DNA of 64,000 nucleotides from contig CAKSJY010000004.1 in the NCBI GenBank assembly GCA_934464585.1, forward strand, positions 14,975-78,974, written 5' to 3'. The notes below the pieces were generated by a model. That model was not told where the DNA came from. It was given only the letters and a program-made list of their open reading frames with translations, and made no database searches. Both the position numbers and the translations under genes were made by a program. Positions 33,507 to 42,559 of the stretch are shown here, one piece after another. Numbering within the stretch: the first letter of the stretch is position 1; each line of letters begins with the position of its first letter. Source of the stretch: an uncultured Eubacteriales bacterium (GTDB lineage Bacteria > Bacillota > Clostridia > Oscillospirales > Acutalibacteraceae).

Positions 33507-34709
33507 ATGAATAAATTTTTAAAAAGAACTTGGGCTGAAATAGACTTAGATGCTATCGAGTATAATTTCAGACAAATAAAAAGTAATATAAAAGCTGACT
33601 GCAAAATAATGTGTGTAATAAAGGCAGATGCCTATGGACACGGTGCAGAATTTTTAGCAAACGAATATCAAGCCCTAGGTGCAGATTGGTTTGCCGTTTC
33701 CAATTTAGAAGAAGCACTTCAACTTAGAGAAAGTGGTATATCAAAACCTATATTAATTTTAGGATATACCCCCGTCTCTGAAGTTAATACCTTAATAGAC
33801 TTAAATATCTCCCAAGCGATCTTATCACTTGACTATGCAAAGAAGCTTTCGGAAAATGCACATAGCATTGGAAAAATCCTAAATGTACATATTAAGCTCG
33901 ATACCGGCATGAGCAGGATAGGACTTAGCTGCCAAAACCAAAAATCCTGCGATGATTCTATTGAAGATATAAAAAATATATCATGCATGAATGGATTACA
34001 CATTCAGGGTATGTTTACACACTTTGCCGTCGCTGATGAGGGAGATTCCGGTAAAGAATACACATTAAAACAATATAACAATTTTTCATATGTAAGAGAA
34101 CAACTAAAAAATCTCGGTATAGACATTGGCATTTGCCATTGCAGTAATAGTGCAGGCATAATCGATTACCCGGAAATGAACTTTGATATGGTCAGGGCCG
34201 GAATAATATTATACGGACTTTATCCATCAGACAGTCTCCACAAAAAAATCGACTTAAAACCTGCCATGTCACTTAAAAGTGTTATCTCTCAACTTAAAAC
34301 AGTTGAAGAAGATACCCGTATAAGTTACGGCGGCACATTTATCACGGACAAAAAAACAAAAATTGCAACTGTCCCAATAGGTTATGCCGACGGATATTTG
34401 CGTGAATTTTCTAATCGTGCAAAAATGATTGTTTCATCAAAAAAGGTACCTGTTATCGGCAGAGTATGTATGGACCAATTAATGTTGGATGTAAGCTCTA
34501 TAGAAGATGTACACGAAGGTGATATTGTTACAGTCTTCGGCAAATGTGGCGACACAGAAATAAGTGTTGAAGATTTAGCAAGCCTTGCAAATACAATAAA
34601 TTATGAAATAGTTTGTATGGTAAGCAAACGTGTACCTAGACTATACTATAAAAATGGAAAATGCATTGGACAGTTAGATTACATATGCAACTATTTACAT
34701 AATAAATAA
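33507..34709 (+). CDS. alr: Alanine racemase
   Basis: 400 residues. PLP-dependent fold III enzyme: WAEIDLDAIEYN, then the PLP lysine K39 in CVIKADAYGHGAEFLA, and the C-terminal RISYGGTF Tyr and GRVCMDQLMLDVS. It converts L-alanine to D-alanine for peptidoglycan, and in spore-formers also influences germination. The C-terminal beta domain is complete. It appears monocistronic. Confidence 0.97.
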   Translation: MNKFLKRTWAEIDLDAIEYNFRQIKSNIKADCKIMCVIKADAYGHGAEFLANEYQALGADWFAVSNLEEALQLRESGISKPILILGYTPVSEVNTLIDLNISQAILSLDYAKKLSENAHSIGKILNVHIKLDTGMSRIGLSCQNQKSCDDSIEDIKNISCMNGLHIQGMFTHFAVADEGDSGKEYTLKQYNNFSYVREQLKNLGIDIGICHCSNSAGIIDYPEMNFDMVRAGIILYGLYPSDSLHKKIDLKPAMSLKSVISQLKTVEEDTRISYGGTFITDKKTKIATVPIGYADGYLREFSNRAKMIVSSKKVPVIGRVCMDQLMLDVSSIEDVHEGDIVTVFGKCGDTEISVEDLASLANTINYEIVCMVSKRVPRLYYKNGKCIGQLDYICNYLHNK

Positions 34710-34927
34710 CCATTATTCTTACGAATTTATTTTTTAATTATGTCAAAATTCCATATTTTTTACGCGATATCTTTGCTTGCAAAATGGACGATCAAAATTT
34801 AAATACATTATCCTCGATAAACCTATAGAATTATAAATATAGATTTAGTATAATATGAATATACAAGGAAAATACTAATTCAATATTAAATCACCTTACT
34901 TTTATTATTTTTAGGAGGCAGATTATT

Positions 34928-37621
34928 ATGAACCATAAGTATGTATATCTTTTTTCTGAGGGCAATGGAGACATGAGAGAACTCCTTGGTGGCAAGGGTG
35001 CCAATCTTGCGGAAATGACACTATTAGGTATGCCAGTCCCGCAAGGATTTACTGTATCTACAGAGGCCTGCACCCAATATTATAAAGATGGCAAAAAGAT
35101 TTCTGATGAAATCAAAGTCCAGATTTATGACAATTTAAAAAGGATAGAGGCAATAGAAAACAAGAAATTTGGCGATCCTAAAAATCCATTACTTATATCT
35201 GTACGTTCGGGTGCAAGAGCATCTATGCCTGGTATGATGGACACAATCCTAAATCTAGGCTTAAACGACCAAGTTGTTGAAGGACTTGCAGAAATAACAA
35301 ATAATAAACGTTTTGCATATGATTCATACCGTCGATTTATTCAAATGTTTTCTGATGTTGTTATGGAACTACCAAAGTCAGAGTTTGAAAAAATTATTGA
35401 TGAAGTAAAAGCCAAAAAAGGTATTAAGCTCGATACAGAACTTGACATAGACGATTTAAAAGATCTTATCGCAAGATTTAAAGACTTTTATAGACAAACT
35501 AAAGGTGAAGATTTTCCATCAGATCCTTATGAGCAACTTATCAAAGCTGTAAGCGCTGTATTCCGTTCATGGGATAATCCTCGTGCCAACGTATATCGTA
35601 GAATGAATGAAATTCCATACAGTTGGGGAACTGCTGTTAATATTCAAGCAATGGTATTTGGTAATTTCGGAAAGAATTCCGGTACAGGTGTTGCATTTAC
35701 AAGAAACCCAGCTACAGGTGAAAAAAGATTATTTGGTGAGTACTTAATTAATGCACAGGGCGAAGATGTTGTTGCAGGTATTAGAACACCATCCCCAATT
35801 GATCACTTAAAAGAGGCAATGCCTAATATATACAATGAATTTTCAAATATAGCTCAAAGGCTAGAGGAACATTATGCTGATATGCAGGATATGGAATTTA
35901 CAATTGAAAATGGTAAATTGTATATGCTTCAAACCAGAAACGGAAAAAGGACTGCATCTGCTGCATTAAAAATAGCTGTTGATCTAGTAAATGAGGGTAA
36001 AATTACTAAAGAAGAGGCAATATTAAGAGTAGATCCAAAACAACTCGATTCCCTTTTACATCCTGGATTTGACATAGAATCTCTTAAAAATTCAGAACCG
36101 ATTGGAAAAGGTCTTGCTGCATCTCCGGGAGCTGCTTGTGGAAAAGTAGTTTTCTCTGCAGAAGATGCCAAAAAGTGGGCAGACAATGGCGAAAAAGTTA
36201 TACTAGCTCGTCTTGAAACATCACCAGAAGATATCGAAGGTATGAATGCTGCCGAAGGTATCCTTACTGTTAGAGGTGGAATGACATCTCATGCTGCAGT
36301 TGTCGCAAGAGGTATGGGTACTTGTTGCGTTTCAGGTTGTGGTGATATAGTCATAAATGAAGAAGAAAAGAGCTTTACCCTTTCTGGAAAGACCATACAC
36401 GAGGGTGACTACATCTCCCTAGATGGTTCCACAGGATTTATTTATGGTGAAAAAGTTAAAACCGCTGAACCTACAATTGCCAATGATTTCCAAACCCTCA
36501 TGGATTGGGCTGACAGCGTAAGAACTCTAAAAGTAAGAGCTAATGCAGATACCCCAAAAGATACGCTACAAGCTGTCAACTTTGGTGCAGAAGGTATCGG
36601 TCTTTGCCGTACAGAGCATATGTTCTTCCATGAAGACAGAATCAAGGCTATTCGTGAAATGATAGTTTCCGATAGCGCTGAACTAAGAAAAAAAGCTCTT
36701 GCAAAAATCCTTCCATATCAACAAAAAGATTTCGAAGAGATGTATAGAGTACTTGAAAGTAAACCTATGACAATCAGATTTTTAGATCCACCTCTACATG
36801 AGTTCTTACCAACCAAATCTGAAGATATCTCAGAACTTGCAAAAGAATTAGGTATTACCGACGAACATTTAAGAAATGTAATTAATAATCTACACGAATT
36901 CAACCCAATGATGGGGCACCGTGGATGCAGACTTGATGTTTCATATCCGGAAATTGCAGAAATGCAAACCACTGCTGTTATAAGTGCTGCTATAGCTGTT
37001 ATGAAAGAACATCCTGAATACAATATCGTCCCTGAAATAATGATTCCACTAGTTGGTGAAGTAAAAGAATTCAGATTTGTGAAAAATATCGTAAAAAATA
37101 CAGCTGACAACATTATCAAAAACTCCGGAATAGATCTACAATATAAAATTGGTACCATGATCGAAGTTCCAAGAGCTGCTATTACTGCAGATGAAATTGC
37201 AAAAGAAGCTGATTTCTTTAGTTTCGGTACAAACGATCTTACTCAAATGATGTTCGGCTTTAGTCGCGATGACGCTGCAAAATTCTTAGATGCATATTAC
37301 GAGAACAAAATATATGAATCAGATCCATTTGAAAGACTAGACCAAAATGGTGTTGGAAAATTGATGCGTGTAGCTGTTAAGCTAGGTATGTCTACAAATC
37401 CAGATATAAAAATGGGTATTTGCGGTGAGCACGGCGGTGACCCATCATCAATTGAGTTCTGTTATAAGGCAGGATTAAACTACGTTTCATGTTCTCCTTT
37501 CCGTGTGCCTATCGCAAGACTTTCAGCGGCTCAAGCGGTTATAAAACGTAAACGACGCAATCATAAACATGTTGAAAACAACAATGTTCAAAATAAATCT
37601 TTCGCTTTCTCAAAAGCGTAA
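34928..37621 (+). CDS. ppdK: Pyruvate, phosphate dikinase
   Basis: 897 residues. It contains the N-terminal nucleotide-binding domain (LLGGKGANLAEMTLLGMPVP), the phospho-histidine domain with GGMTSHAAVVARGMG, and the C-terminal PEP/pyruvate TIM barrel ending with the catalytic Cys region MGICGEHGGDPSSIEF. It interconverts pyruvate, ATP and Pi with PEP, AMP and PPi, a usual glycolytic/gluconeogenic enzyme in anaerobic clostridia. The last ~25 residues (KRKRRNHKHVENNNVQNK) are a basic extension beyond the usual end. AGGAGG precedes the ATG. Confidence 0.97.
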   Translation: MNHKYVYLFSEGNGDMRELLGGKGANLAEMTLLGMPVPQGFTVSTEACTQYYKDGKKISDEIKVQIYDNLKRIEAIENKKFGDPKNPLLISVRSGARASMPGMMDTILNLGLNDQVVEGLAEITNNKRFAYDSYRRFIQMFSDVVMELPKSEFEKIIDEVKAKKGIKLDTELDIDDLKDLIARFKDFYRQTKGEDFPSDPYEQLIKAVSAVFRSWDNPRANVYRRMNEIPYSWGTAVNIQAMVFGNFGKNSGTGVAFTRNPATGEKRLFGEYLINAQGEDVVAGIRTPSPIDHLKEAMPNIYNEFSNIAQRLEEHYADMQDMEFTIENGKLYMLQTRNGKRTASAALKIAVDLVNEGKITKEEAILRVDPKQLDSLLHPGFDIESLKNSEPIGKGLAASPGAACGKVVFSAEDAKKWADNGEKVILARLETSPEDIEGMNAAEGILTVRGGMTSHAAVVARGMGTCCVSGCGDIVINEEEKSFTLSGKTIHEGDYISLDGSTGFIYGEKVKTAEPTIANDFQTLMDWADSVRTLKVRANADTPKDTLQAVNFGAEGIGLCRTEHMFFHEDRIKAIREMIVSDSAELRKKALAKILPYQQKDFEEMYRVLESKPMTIRFLDPPLHEFLPTKSEDISELAKELGITDEHLRNVINNLHEFNPMMGHRGCRLDVSYPEIAEMQTTAVISAAIAVMKEHPEYNIVPEIMIPLVGEVKEFRFVKNIVKNTADNIIKNSGIDLQYKIGTMIEVPRAAITADEIAKEADFFSFGTNDLTQMMFGFSRDDAAKFLDAYYENKIYESDPFERLDQNGVGKLMRVAVKLGMSTNPDIKMGICGEHGGDPSSIEFCYKAGLNYVSCSPFRVPIARLSAAQAVIKRKRRNHKHVENNNVQNKSFAFSKA

Positions 37622-37642
37622 TTAAACTTAAGTTCTTAATCG

Positions 37643-37677
37643 GCGACTCGTCCTTTCTTAGGCGGGTCGCTTTTGTT
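37643..37677 (+). terminator. Terminator of ppdK
   Basis: GCGACTCGTCC pairs with GGCGGGTCGC and is followed by TTTTGTT. Confidence 0.82.
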
Positions 37678-37710
37678 ATATATAAAATGATAATTTTTAT
37701 GATTCCATTA

Positions 37711-37753
37711 AAAAATCCGACGCTCGATAACACAATATCAAAACGTCGGATTC
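37711..37753 (-). terminator. Terminator of the phage-like operon
   Basis: On the minus strand AATCCGACG pairs with CGTCGGATT across a 21-base loop and ends in T6. It lies 40 bases after the last structural gene. Confidence 0.82.
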
Positions 37754-37792
37754 AACTAAAGGTTTTATCTAAAATGAAAGTTGTTGGTTAAT

Positions 37793-38269
37793 TTATTTAA
37801 TCTCTATACAAACATATTGTTTTCCTTGCTTATTTAGGTTTAAAAATGGACCTGAAGTAGGTACATCTTGGCTTTGAGATAAAATCAATGTAGTACCAGC
37901 AAGTTCCATCCCGCTTGTTGATCCATTCACCTGGTTACCTATTCCACCATTACATATAACACAGTTATTAGTAAAATCAAAGTCAGTAAATGGTTCTGTT
38001 GCTAAAAGCACAATAACCATACTCGGTGCAAAGCTTAGTGTATGAGACTTAATAGATTTACCATCTCCTTGGAGTAGTTCAGCTGTAATCTGACTACCGG
38101 CTAATATTTGCCTGTCTGCCTCTGTTAGATGAATATTTGTATTTGTAGTATGCGAGTGTATAATACTGTCTAATATTGTATTATCACTTACAAAGTCTTC
38201 TCTTTTCGGCTTGTCAGTCCCAAGCCAACTATTTAAATTTAGGTTAGCCGTTTTATTTTGTGTAGGCAT
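37793..38269 (-). CDS. Phage tail fibre/receptor-binding-like protein
   Basis: 158 residues, the last gene of the cluster. The N-terminus TANLNLNSWLGTDKPKREDF resembles the attachment region of Firmicute tail-fibre proteins that follow baseplate genes. The C-terminal half is Gly/Ser/Thr-rich, likely beta-structured. It is short for a fibre, suggesting a minimal tip protein. A strong terminator follows. The assignment rests mainly on position and the N-terminal pattern. Confidence 0.65.
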   Translation of the reverse strand: MPTQNKTANLNLNSWLGTDKPKREDFVSDNTILDSIIHSHTTNTNIHLTEADRQILAGSQITAELLQGDGKSIKSHTLSFAPSMVIVLLATEPFTDFDFTNNCVICNGGIGNQVNGSTSGMELAGTTLILSQSQDVPTSGPFLNLNKQGKQYVCIEIK

Positions 38270-38283
38270 CTTATTTTCCCCCT

Positions 38284-38844
38284 TTAAGTATCTATCTTAT
38301 TCCAAGTTAAATCTTCAGCATCCATTTGGTTAAATGTATAGTCATTTTCATCTATCCTATCCCAGCTTAGATCCCTAAAATCAAAGTCACATCTTAAATG
38401 TGCCGGTAAAAATTGCTTTGCTTCATTAATTGCACTTTGTCTTTCTTCGGCACTCGAAAATGTGTCATTGCAGTTGAAATCAAACTTGGTACCGCCCCTA
38501 TTTTCTATTATGTATCCCTCTATACCACAGGACTTCGCTGCTTCCTCAATTTTAACTTTTGTATAATCGTTTGATGTGATTTTATTTCTATATAAAAGCC
38601 TCTCCTGCCGTTCTGAGTTACCCAAATCACTTTTTAAATATCCAAAAAGTTTTTCTCTCAAATCCAATCCGAAAGACTGTGAAGTTGAAATAAAGCACTC
38701 TCTTTCAAGTTCATTAAACCTTTCGTTTAAAAGCTCAAATCCTACCGCATATGCCGAAAGTTCAGCATTTACAATGCTTTCTGGCGATAGATTGTACAAA
38801 CCAAGAGGTTTTAACTTTGATTTTAATAATGTCAATACACTCAA
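38284..38844 (-). CDS. Phage baseplate/tail protein (YmfQ/Mu gp48-like)
   Basis: 186 residues. It follows the baseplate J gene by two bases, where PBSX and Mu-like phages carry the gp48/YmfQ protein that caps the wedge and connects fibres. SKLKPLGLYNLSPESIVNAE and the C-terminal FLPAHLRCDFDFRDLSWDRI fit that family's N- and C-terminal patterns. The product ends with the repeated motifs WDRIDENDYTFNQ and LTWNKIDT. Confidence 0.75.
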   Translation of the reverse strand: MSVLTLLKSKLKPLGLYNLSPESIVNAELSAYAVGFELLNERFNELERECFISTSQSFGLDLREKLFGYLKSDLGNSERQERLLYRNKITSNDYTKVKIEEAAKSCGIEGYIIENRGGTKFDFNCNDTFSSAEERQSAINEAKQFLPAHLRCDFDFRDLSWDRIDENDYTFNQMDAEDLTWNKIDT

Positions 38845-38846
38845 GC

Positions 38847-39917
38847 TTAACTTCCTCCTTCAGTTATCGTGACTGTTTCCATGCAAACAAGCTCATTAGC
38901 ACTTGTAGTGTAATCTGAGGAATTGCCTGAACCGAATCTATAATTTTTAACGCCTTCTATATTGAATATAGCATTCCCTAAACCAGCTAAAAGATATGGC
39001 TCCCCAATTTTAAGAGATGAAAAGTACTCACCTATAACTGCCTCACATTCGTCCTTTATATCACTGAATATATAACCCTCTTGCGGATATATAATTATAT
39101 CAACACTTCTTTTTACTTCTTTTGGTTTTTTTACGGTAACATCAACATTGATTTCCCTAAGAGCATTAATATCATCTTGTATACTTTTCATATCGTTATC
39201 ACTTAAAGCGCCACCCCTTTCGGCAACATAAACGTATACTGTACCATCACCGCCGGCTCTTGAAACAGCGCTTGCAGAATATACATTGTCATATTGCAAA
39301 GCACATTCTTTATAGAAAGCCGCATTGGTTCCATTTGGAATATTTCTATAACTCTCTATTAATCTCTTTCTTAAATCACTGTCTGATTCACTATCGGTTC
39401 CGCCTGAAAATGCTAAGGCGTTACTAACCGCTGTAATTGCAGCGGGTGGAGTAACCATAATGGTTATTGTCTCTGCCAACGTATTTGAAGCTGTACCCGG
39501 CAGTTCGGCCTCTGCATTGGCCTGTACTGAAAGTGAGCCTGCAGGTAAAACTACTGTTTCGGTAGTCTTATATCTAAATCCATCTGACCCCGAAGTTGCA
39601 CATACTGTTCCTTCAGGAATTGTAACATCATATAAAATTGATCTTTGTCTGGAAAAAGTAAGCTTTCCTCTTGCCTTTGTTGCAGGTTTTCGAGTTAAAC
39701 CTCGTTGCTCGGCGTGTAAATCCAATTGTGTACCTGTAGCTGTTTGAGGAAACATTTGATTTTTTAACCAATCCATACTTGCCATTGTTGAAAAAATTTC
39801 GCCTGCTAACACTTTTAACCTTATTCCTATATCCGACGCTTCATCTGCGTCAAACCCAGCCAAATTTTTAAACTCATTTTGCATACTCTCCAGTATTTCA
39901 GAATATGTACTGCTCAT
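38847..39917 (-). CDS. Baseplate J family protein (XkdT-like)
   Basis: 356 residues. The N-terminus has LDLHAEQRGLTRKPATKARG, and the middle has NALAFSGGTDSESDSDLRKR followed by LIESYRNIPNGTNAAFYKEC. Both are signature blocks of gpJ/XkdT baseplate wedge proteins of contractile tails. The gene overlaps the upstream DUF2634-like gene by four bases. Confidence 0.92.
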   Translation of the reverse strand: MSSTYSEILESMQNEFKNLAGFDADEASDIGIRLKVLAGEIFSTMASMDWLKNQMFPQTATGTQLDLHAEQRGLTRKPATKARGKLTFSRQRSILYDVTIPEGTVCATSGSDGFRYKTTETVVLPAGSLSVQANAEAELPGTASNTLAETITIMVTPPAAITAVSNALAFSGGTDSESDSDLRKRLIESYRNIPNGTNAAFYKECALQYDNVYSASAVSRAGGDGTVYVYVAERGGALSDNDMKSIQDDINALREINVDVTVKKPKEVKRSVDIIIYPQEGYIFSDIKDECEAVIGEYFSSLKIGEPYLLAGLGNAIFNIEGVKNYRFGSGNSSDYTTSANELVCMETVTITEGGS

Positions 39918-40261
39918 ACTATAACCTCCAATTCCTCTTTATTCTTATCTATTGAAAGGTTCACGCTAATCCTTAAATTTTCTGCACTATCTGCAAAACT
40001 TACATCAACACTATCCACTTTTACCTCTTTCATATCTGCAAGAGCTTCATTAACTAAAATAGATGCCGTATTTTTTAGGTTACCTGTGCTACTTTTTAGA
40101 GTATATAGCCTACTGCCCAGATTTTTATCATATATAAAGCTTCCTTTTTTTACCGTAAGACGTATTAACGCACGTTGCAAAATCTCTTTTGCACCTGAAA
40201 TCAAAAAAGGCTTTCCAGTAGTACCCAAACAGAAATCGCCGTTTTTTAGTGCTGTATCCAT
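39914..40261 (-). CDS. Baseplate wedge protein, DUF2634/XkdS-like (gpW/gp25 type)
   Basis: 115 residues. GTTGKPFLISGAKEILQRAL, then YDKNLGSRLYTL, fits the gp25/gpW lysozyme-like wedge fold and the XkdS position in PBSX. It lies between the spike-like and baseplate J genes. Confidence 0.8.
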   Translation of the reverse strand: MDTALKNGDFCLGTTGKPFLISGAKEILQRALIRLTVKKGSFIYDKNLGSRLYTLKSSTGNLKNTASILVNEALADMKEVKVDSVDVSFADSAENLRISVNLSIDKNKEELEVIV

Positions 40262-40264
40262 ATA

Positions 40265-40609
40265 TTAGTCCTCTCCTTGTTTAAACTCTACACCATTTAT
40301 CAATACCTTGCCATCATTATTTAAAACCAAACTTGCTCCACCATTTGAATAAAGCATAATTTCTCCGGGTTTAAGATTTTTGTCTTCCGCTATAACGCCT
40401 GCACAAATGTATTTATCACCTACCGGAATTATAACTGTCTTATCCCCATCAAGTGGTGAGTAGGCTATCCCTTTCGGAACTACAAAAGATATATTTCTAT
40501 ATTCACTACTATTTTGAACATTTACGGTATTTGAACTTGAATATGTAACCTCACCATCAAGATTTTCATGGCTTATATTTGATACTGCAATCTTTTTGGA
40601 AATCCACAT
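40265..40609 (-). CDS. Baseplate spike/gpV-like protein
   Basis: 114 residues. An OB-like N-terminal half is followed by the Gly/Asn-rich beta segment EIMLYSNGGASLVLNNDGKV, LINGVEF, typical of the gpV/VgrG-like central spike tip. It occupies the XkdR position. It is shorter than P2 gpV, which suggests a minimal spike. The start overlaps the hub gene by one base. Confidence 0.72.
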   Translation of the reverse strand: MWISKKIAVSNISHENLDGEVTYSSSNTVNVQNSSEYRNISFVVPKGIAYSPLDGDKTVIIPVGDKYICAGVIAEDKNLKPGEIMLYSNGGASLVLNNDGKVLINGVEFKQGED

Positions 40610-41550
40610 TAATTTTCCTCCTTAAACATAACAGCCTCTGTTTTTTCAATATTCGGAGATAAAATATATTTAATCTTTGATATATGCAAATCACTAATAT
40701 TACCCAAAATCTTGTCCGAAATATTTACCTGCTGATTAACTTCGAGCGCTTGCAGACTTGGAAGCTCAACTGTAAACTGACAAAATTTTTCTTCACCAGA
40801 TTTTATAATTTCCTCTCCGCATGATACCGGAGTCCTGCTGTCATTGGTATAATTCAAGTATCTTTTCCTTTTTATCCCTGTACCTAAAGCATTAGTATTA
40901 CTTACTTTTATATTATAAGCAGCATCTTTTCCCGCTCTTACAAAAACCTCGGAAATTCTATTATATCTACATATATTTTCCTTAATCTCGAAATAACATA
41001 TTCCATCCTTTGAGTTTTCTATAAATACTTTATCCTTTTCACAATCTTTCCCTGTTGCATCAACAACAAATTCATCTATTACACGAGGGGTTGTATTTAA
41101 ATATGTTTTACAAAACTTTTCTAAAACACCCCACTCGCTCATACCCTTTGTGACTGTAAACTCACCTGTAAATACACTTTTATCACCAATTATTTTCTTA
41201 AACCCATATGGTTTTATATGTCGATCAAAAATAATCTCAAGTGAAGGCGAATAATACACCTGTGGCATAGCTTCATTATCTAAAAGCCACGCAGCATAAC
41301 TTCTTGCATAAATTTCTAAAAAGCAACCATCAGCATTTATTTTTGTTATCTGTTCGTCAACAATGCCGGAAAAAATACTTTCATCGCTAATAAATACTTC
41401 TACACTCTTAAACTCCGGTACTTTTTCTAAAATGGGGAAGGTAGCACTTAGGTTGTCTGCCGGTGTATCAATTTCCTTTGTTATATTTACTAAATACGGG
41501 TTTTCAAATATAACTTCTCTATCATCTATAGTTTTAAACTTAAATTTCAC
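40609..41550 (-). CDS. Baseplate hub/late control protein (XkdQ/gpD-like)
   Basis: 313 residues. It begins in the tail-hub style (VIFENPYLVNITKEIDTPAD) and contains AYAAWLLDNEAMPQ-type hub sequence and several Cys. It occupies the XkdQ slot between the LysM protein and the spike. Hub proteins of this family bind the spike and initiate tube growth. It overlaps the LysM gene by four bases. Confidence 0.82.
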   Translation of the reverse strand: MKFKFKTIDDREVIFENPYLVNITKEIDTPADNLSATFPILEKVPEFKSVEVFISDESIFSGIVDEQITKINADGCFLEIYARSYAAWLLDNEAMPQVYYSPSLEIIFDRHIKPYGFKKIIGDKSVFTGEFTVTKGMSEWGVLEKFCKTYLNTTPRVIDEFVVDATGKDCEKDKVFIENSKDGICYFEIKENICRYNRISEVFVRAGKDAAYNIKVSNTNALGTGIKRKRYLNYTNDSRTPVSCGEEIIKSGEEKFCQFTVELPSLQALEVNQQVNISDKILGNISDLHISKIKYILSPNIEKTEAVMFKEEN

Positions 41551-42074
41551 CTAAGCACCACCCTCTGCCCCTCTTCAAGTGAATCGGGTCTTTTAATTTC
41601 CGGATTAATTTTCATAAGGTCTGAAACTGTTGTGTTATATTTATAGGCTATGTTCCAAAGGTTTTCTCCCTTACTTGCCGTATAATAGCTTTCACTCAAA
41701 CTTGTAACTTCTATACCAGATTTTTCTATACTTTCCCAAAACTCAAAGCTGTAGCTTAATGAATCCTCTGCCTTATTCCCTAACATTTTCAATGATTTGA
41801 AACTTGCTAAAAACGGCTCCTCACCGGGTAGTTTTAGATATCCTGTTTCATCGCTTAAATAAACCTCTCTAAGCTTATTAAACTTTTCTAAAAAATTTTC
41901 TCCAAAAAATTCTCCGGATCCTTTTACAACTCTTTTAGCTCTTCCAAAATTTTGCAAAACATTTTTATAATAAGGACACTTAATATCTTTTATATTTTTT
42001 TCTTCATCAACCGATATTTGACTTGGATTGTACTCCCAAACATAATCTTTATAACTCATTTTTTCTAAACTCAT
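41547..42074 (-). CDS. LysM-containing tail protein (XkdP-like)
   Basis: 175 residues. The C-terminal ~45 residues form one LysM module (YTASKGENLWNIAYKYNTTV, SDLMKINPEIKRPDSL). The N-terminal ~120 residues match the XkdP tail-hub adaptor type (YKDYVWEYNPSQISVDEEKN). In PBSX the tape-measure gene xkdO lies directly upstream of xkdP; here that gene is missing. It overlaps the next upstream gene by four bases. Confidence 0.88.
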   Translation of the reverse strand: MSLEKMSYKDYVWEYNPSQISVDEEKNIKDIKCPYYKNVLQNFGRAKRVVKGSGEFFGENFLEKFNKLREVYLSDETGYLKLPGEEPFLASFKSLKMLGNKAEDSLSYSFEFWESIEKSGIEVTSLSESYYTASKGENLWNIAYKYNTTVSDLMKINPEIKRPDSLEEGQRVVLR

Positions 42075-42352
42075 ATTTTAGTTCCCCCCAAGTCTGCTTC
42101 AAACATACATGGATATCTTCTGAAATCCCTTTCAAATATATCCGATACAATCTGCGCATCAAACAATTCATCTTTAGAAATTTGTGGCGTATCATCTTCC
42201 GATAACGGTTGTCTAACATCTTCCGACACATCTATTTCTATATTTTTTGTTTCTAATTTATTTAATTTTAAAGTTGGCAGCCATAAGCTTTCTTTTGATC
42301 TATTTTTTAAAGCGGCCTGTCTATTCTTTTTAAATATATCGTTAAATATCAT
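42071..42352 (-). CDS. Small unknown protein in the tape-measure position
   Basis: About 93 residues from the ATG at 42352 (a GTG at 42367 is also in frame). It is charged and contains LPTLKLNKLETKNIEIDVSE. No membrane segment or coiled coil is visible. It stands where contractile phages carry a tape-measure gene of several hundred to over a thousand codons. I do not recognise it. It overlaps both neighbours. It could be a replacement, a remnant or a connector. Confidence 0.6.
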   Translation of the reverse strand: MIFNDIFKKNRQAALKNRSKESLWLPTLKLNKLETKNIEIDVSEDVRQPLSEDDTPQISKDELFDAQIVSDIFERDFRRYPCMFEADLGGTKI

Positions 42353-42557
42353 CAACTGAATCACCACTCATTTCTATAAATTTATTCTCGTCAAAATTTT
42401 CGTTTATACCTTCTTCAATTCCTTCCGGTTCCTCATCCAAAAGCATATGAATATAACAATATATATAATCACCCTCACACATGTTTCTGGCGTCATAGGA
42501 TGTTGGAAGTGATCCAAACCTTTTTAAAACTTCATAGCATATCCTTTGTTTTGGCAA
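42342..42557 (-). CDS. Tail assembly chaperone, frame-shifted extension (T part)
   Basis: 71 residues if started alone at a TTG. The TTG lacks a ribosome binding site. The frame is entered by a -1 shift on A AAA AAC at the end of the preceding gene, giving a fusion of about 203 residues. The extension (RICYEVLKRFGSLPTSYDAR, NMCEGDYIYCYIHMLL) has the helical, acidic-tailed look of the T portion of G/GT chaperones. Family T parts bind the tape-measure protein, which is absent here. Confidence 0.75.
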   Translation of the reverse strand: MPKQRICYEVLKRFGSLPTSYDARNMCEGDYIYCYIHMLLDEEPEGIEEGINENFDENKFIEMSGDSVDDI

Positions 42558-42559
42558 AC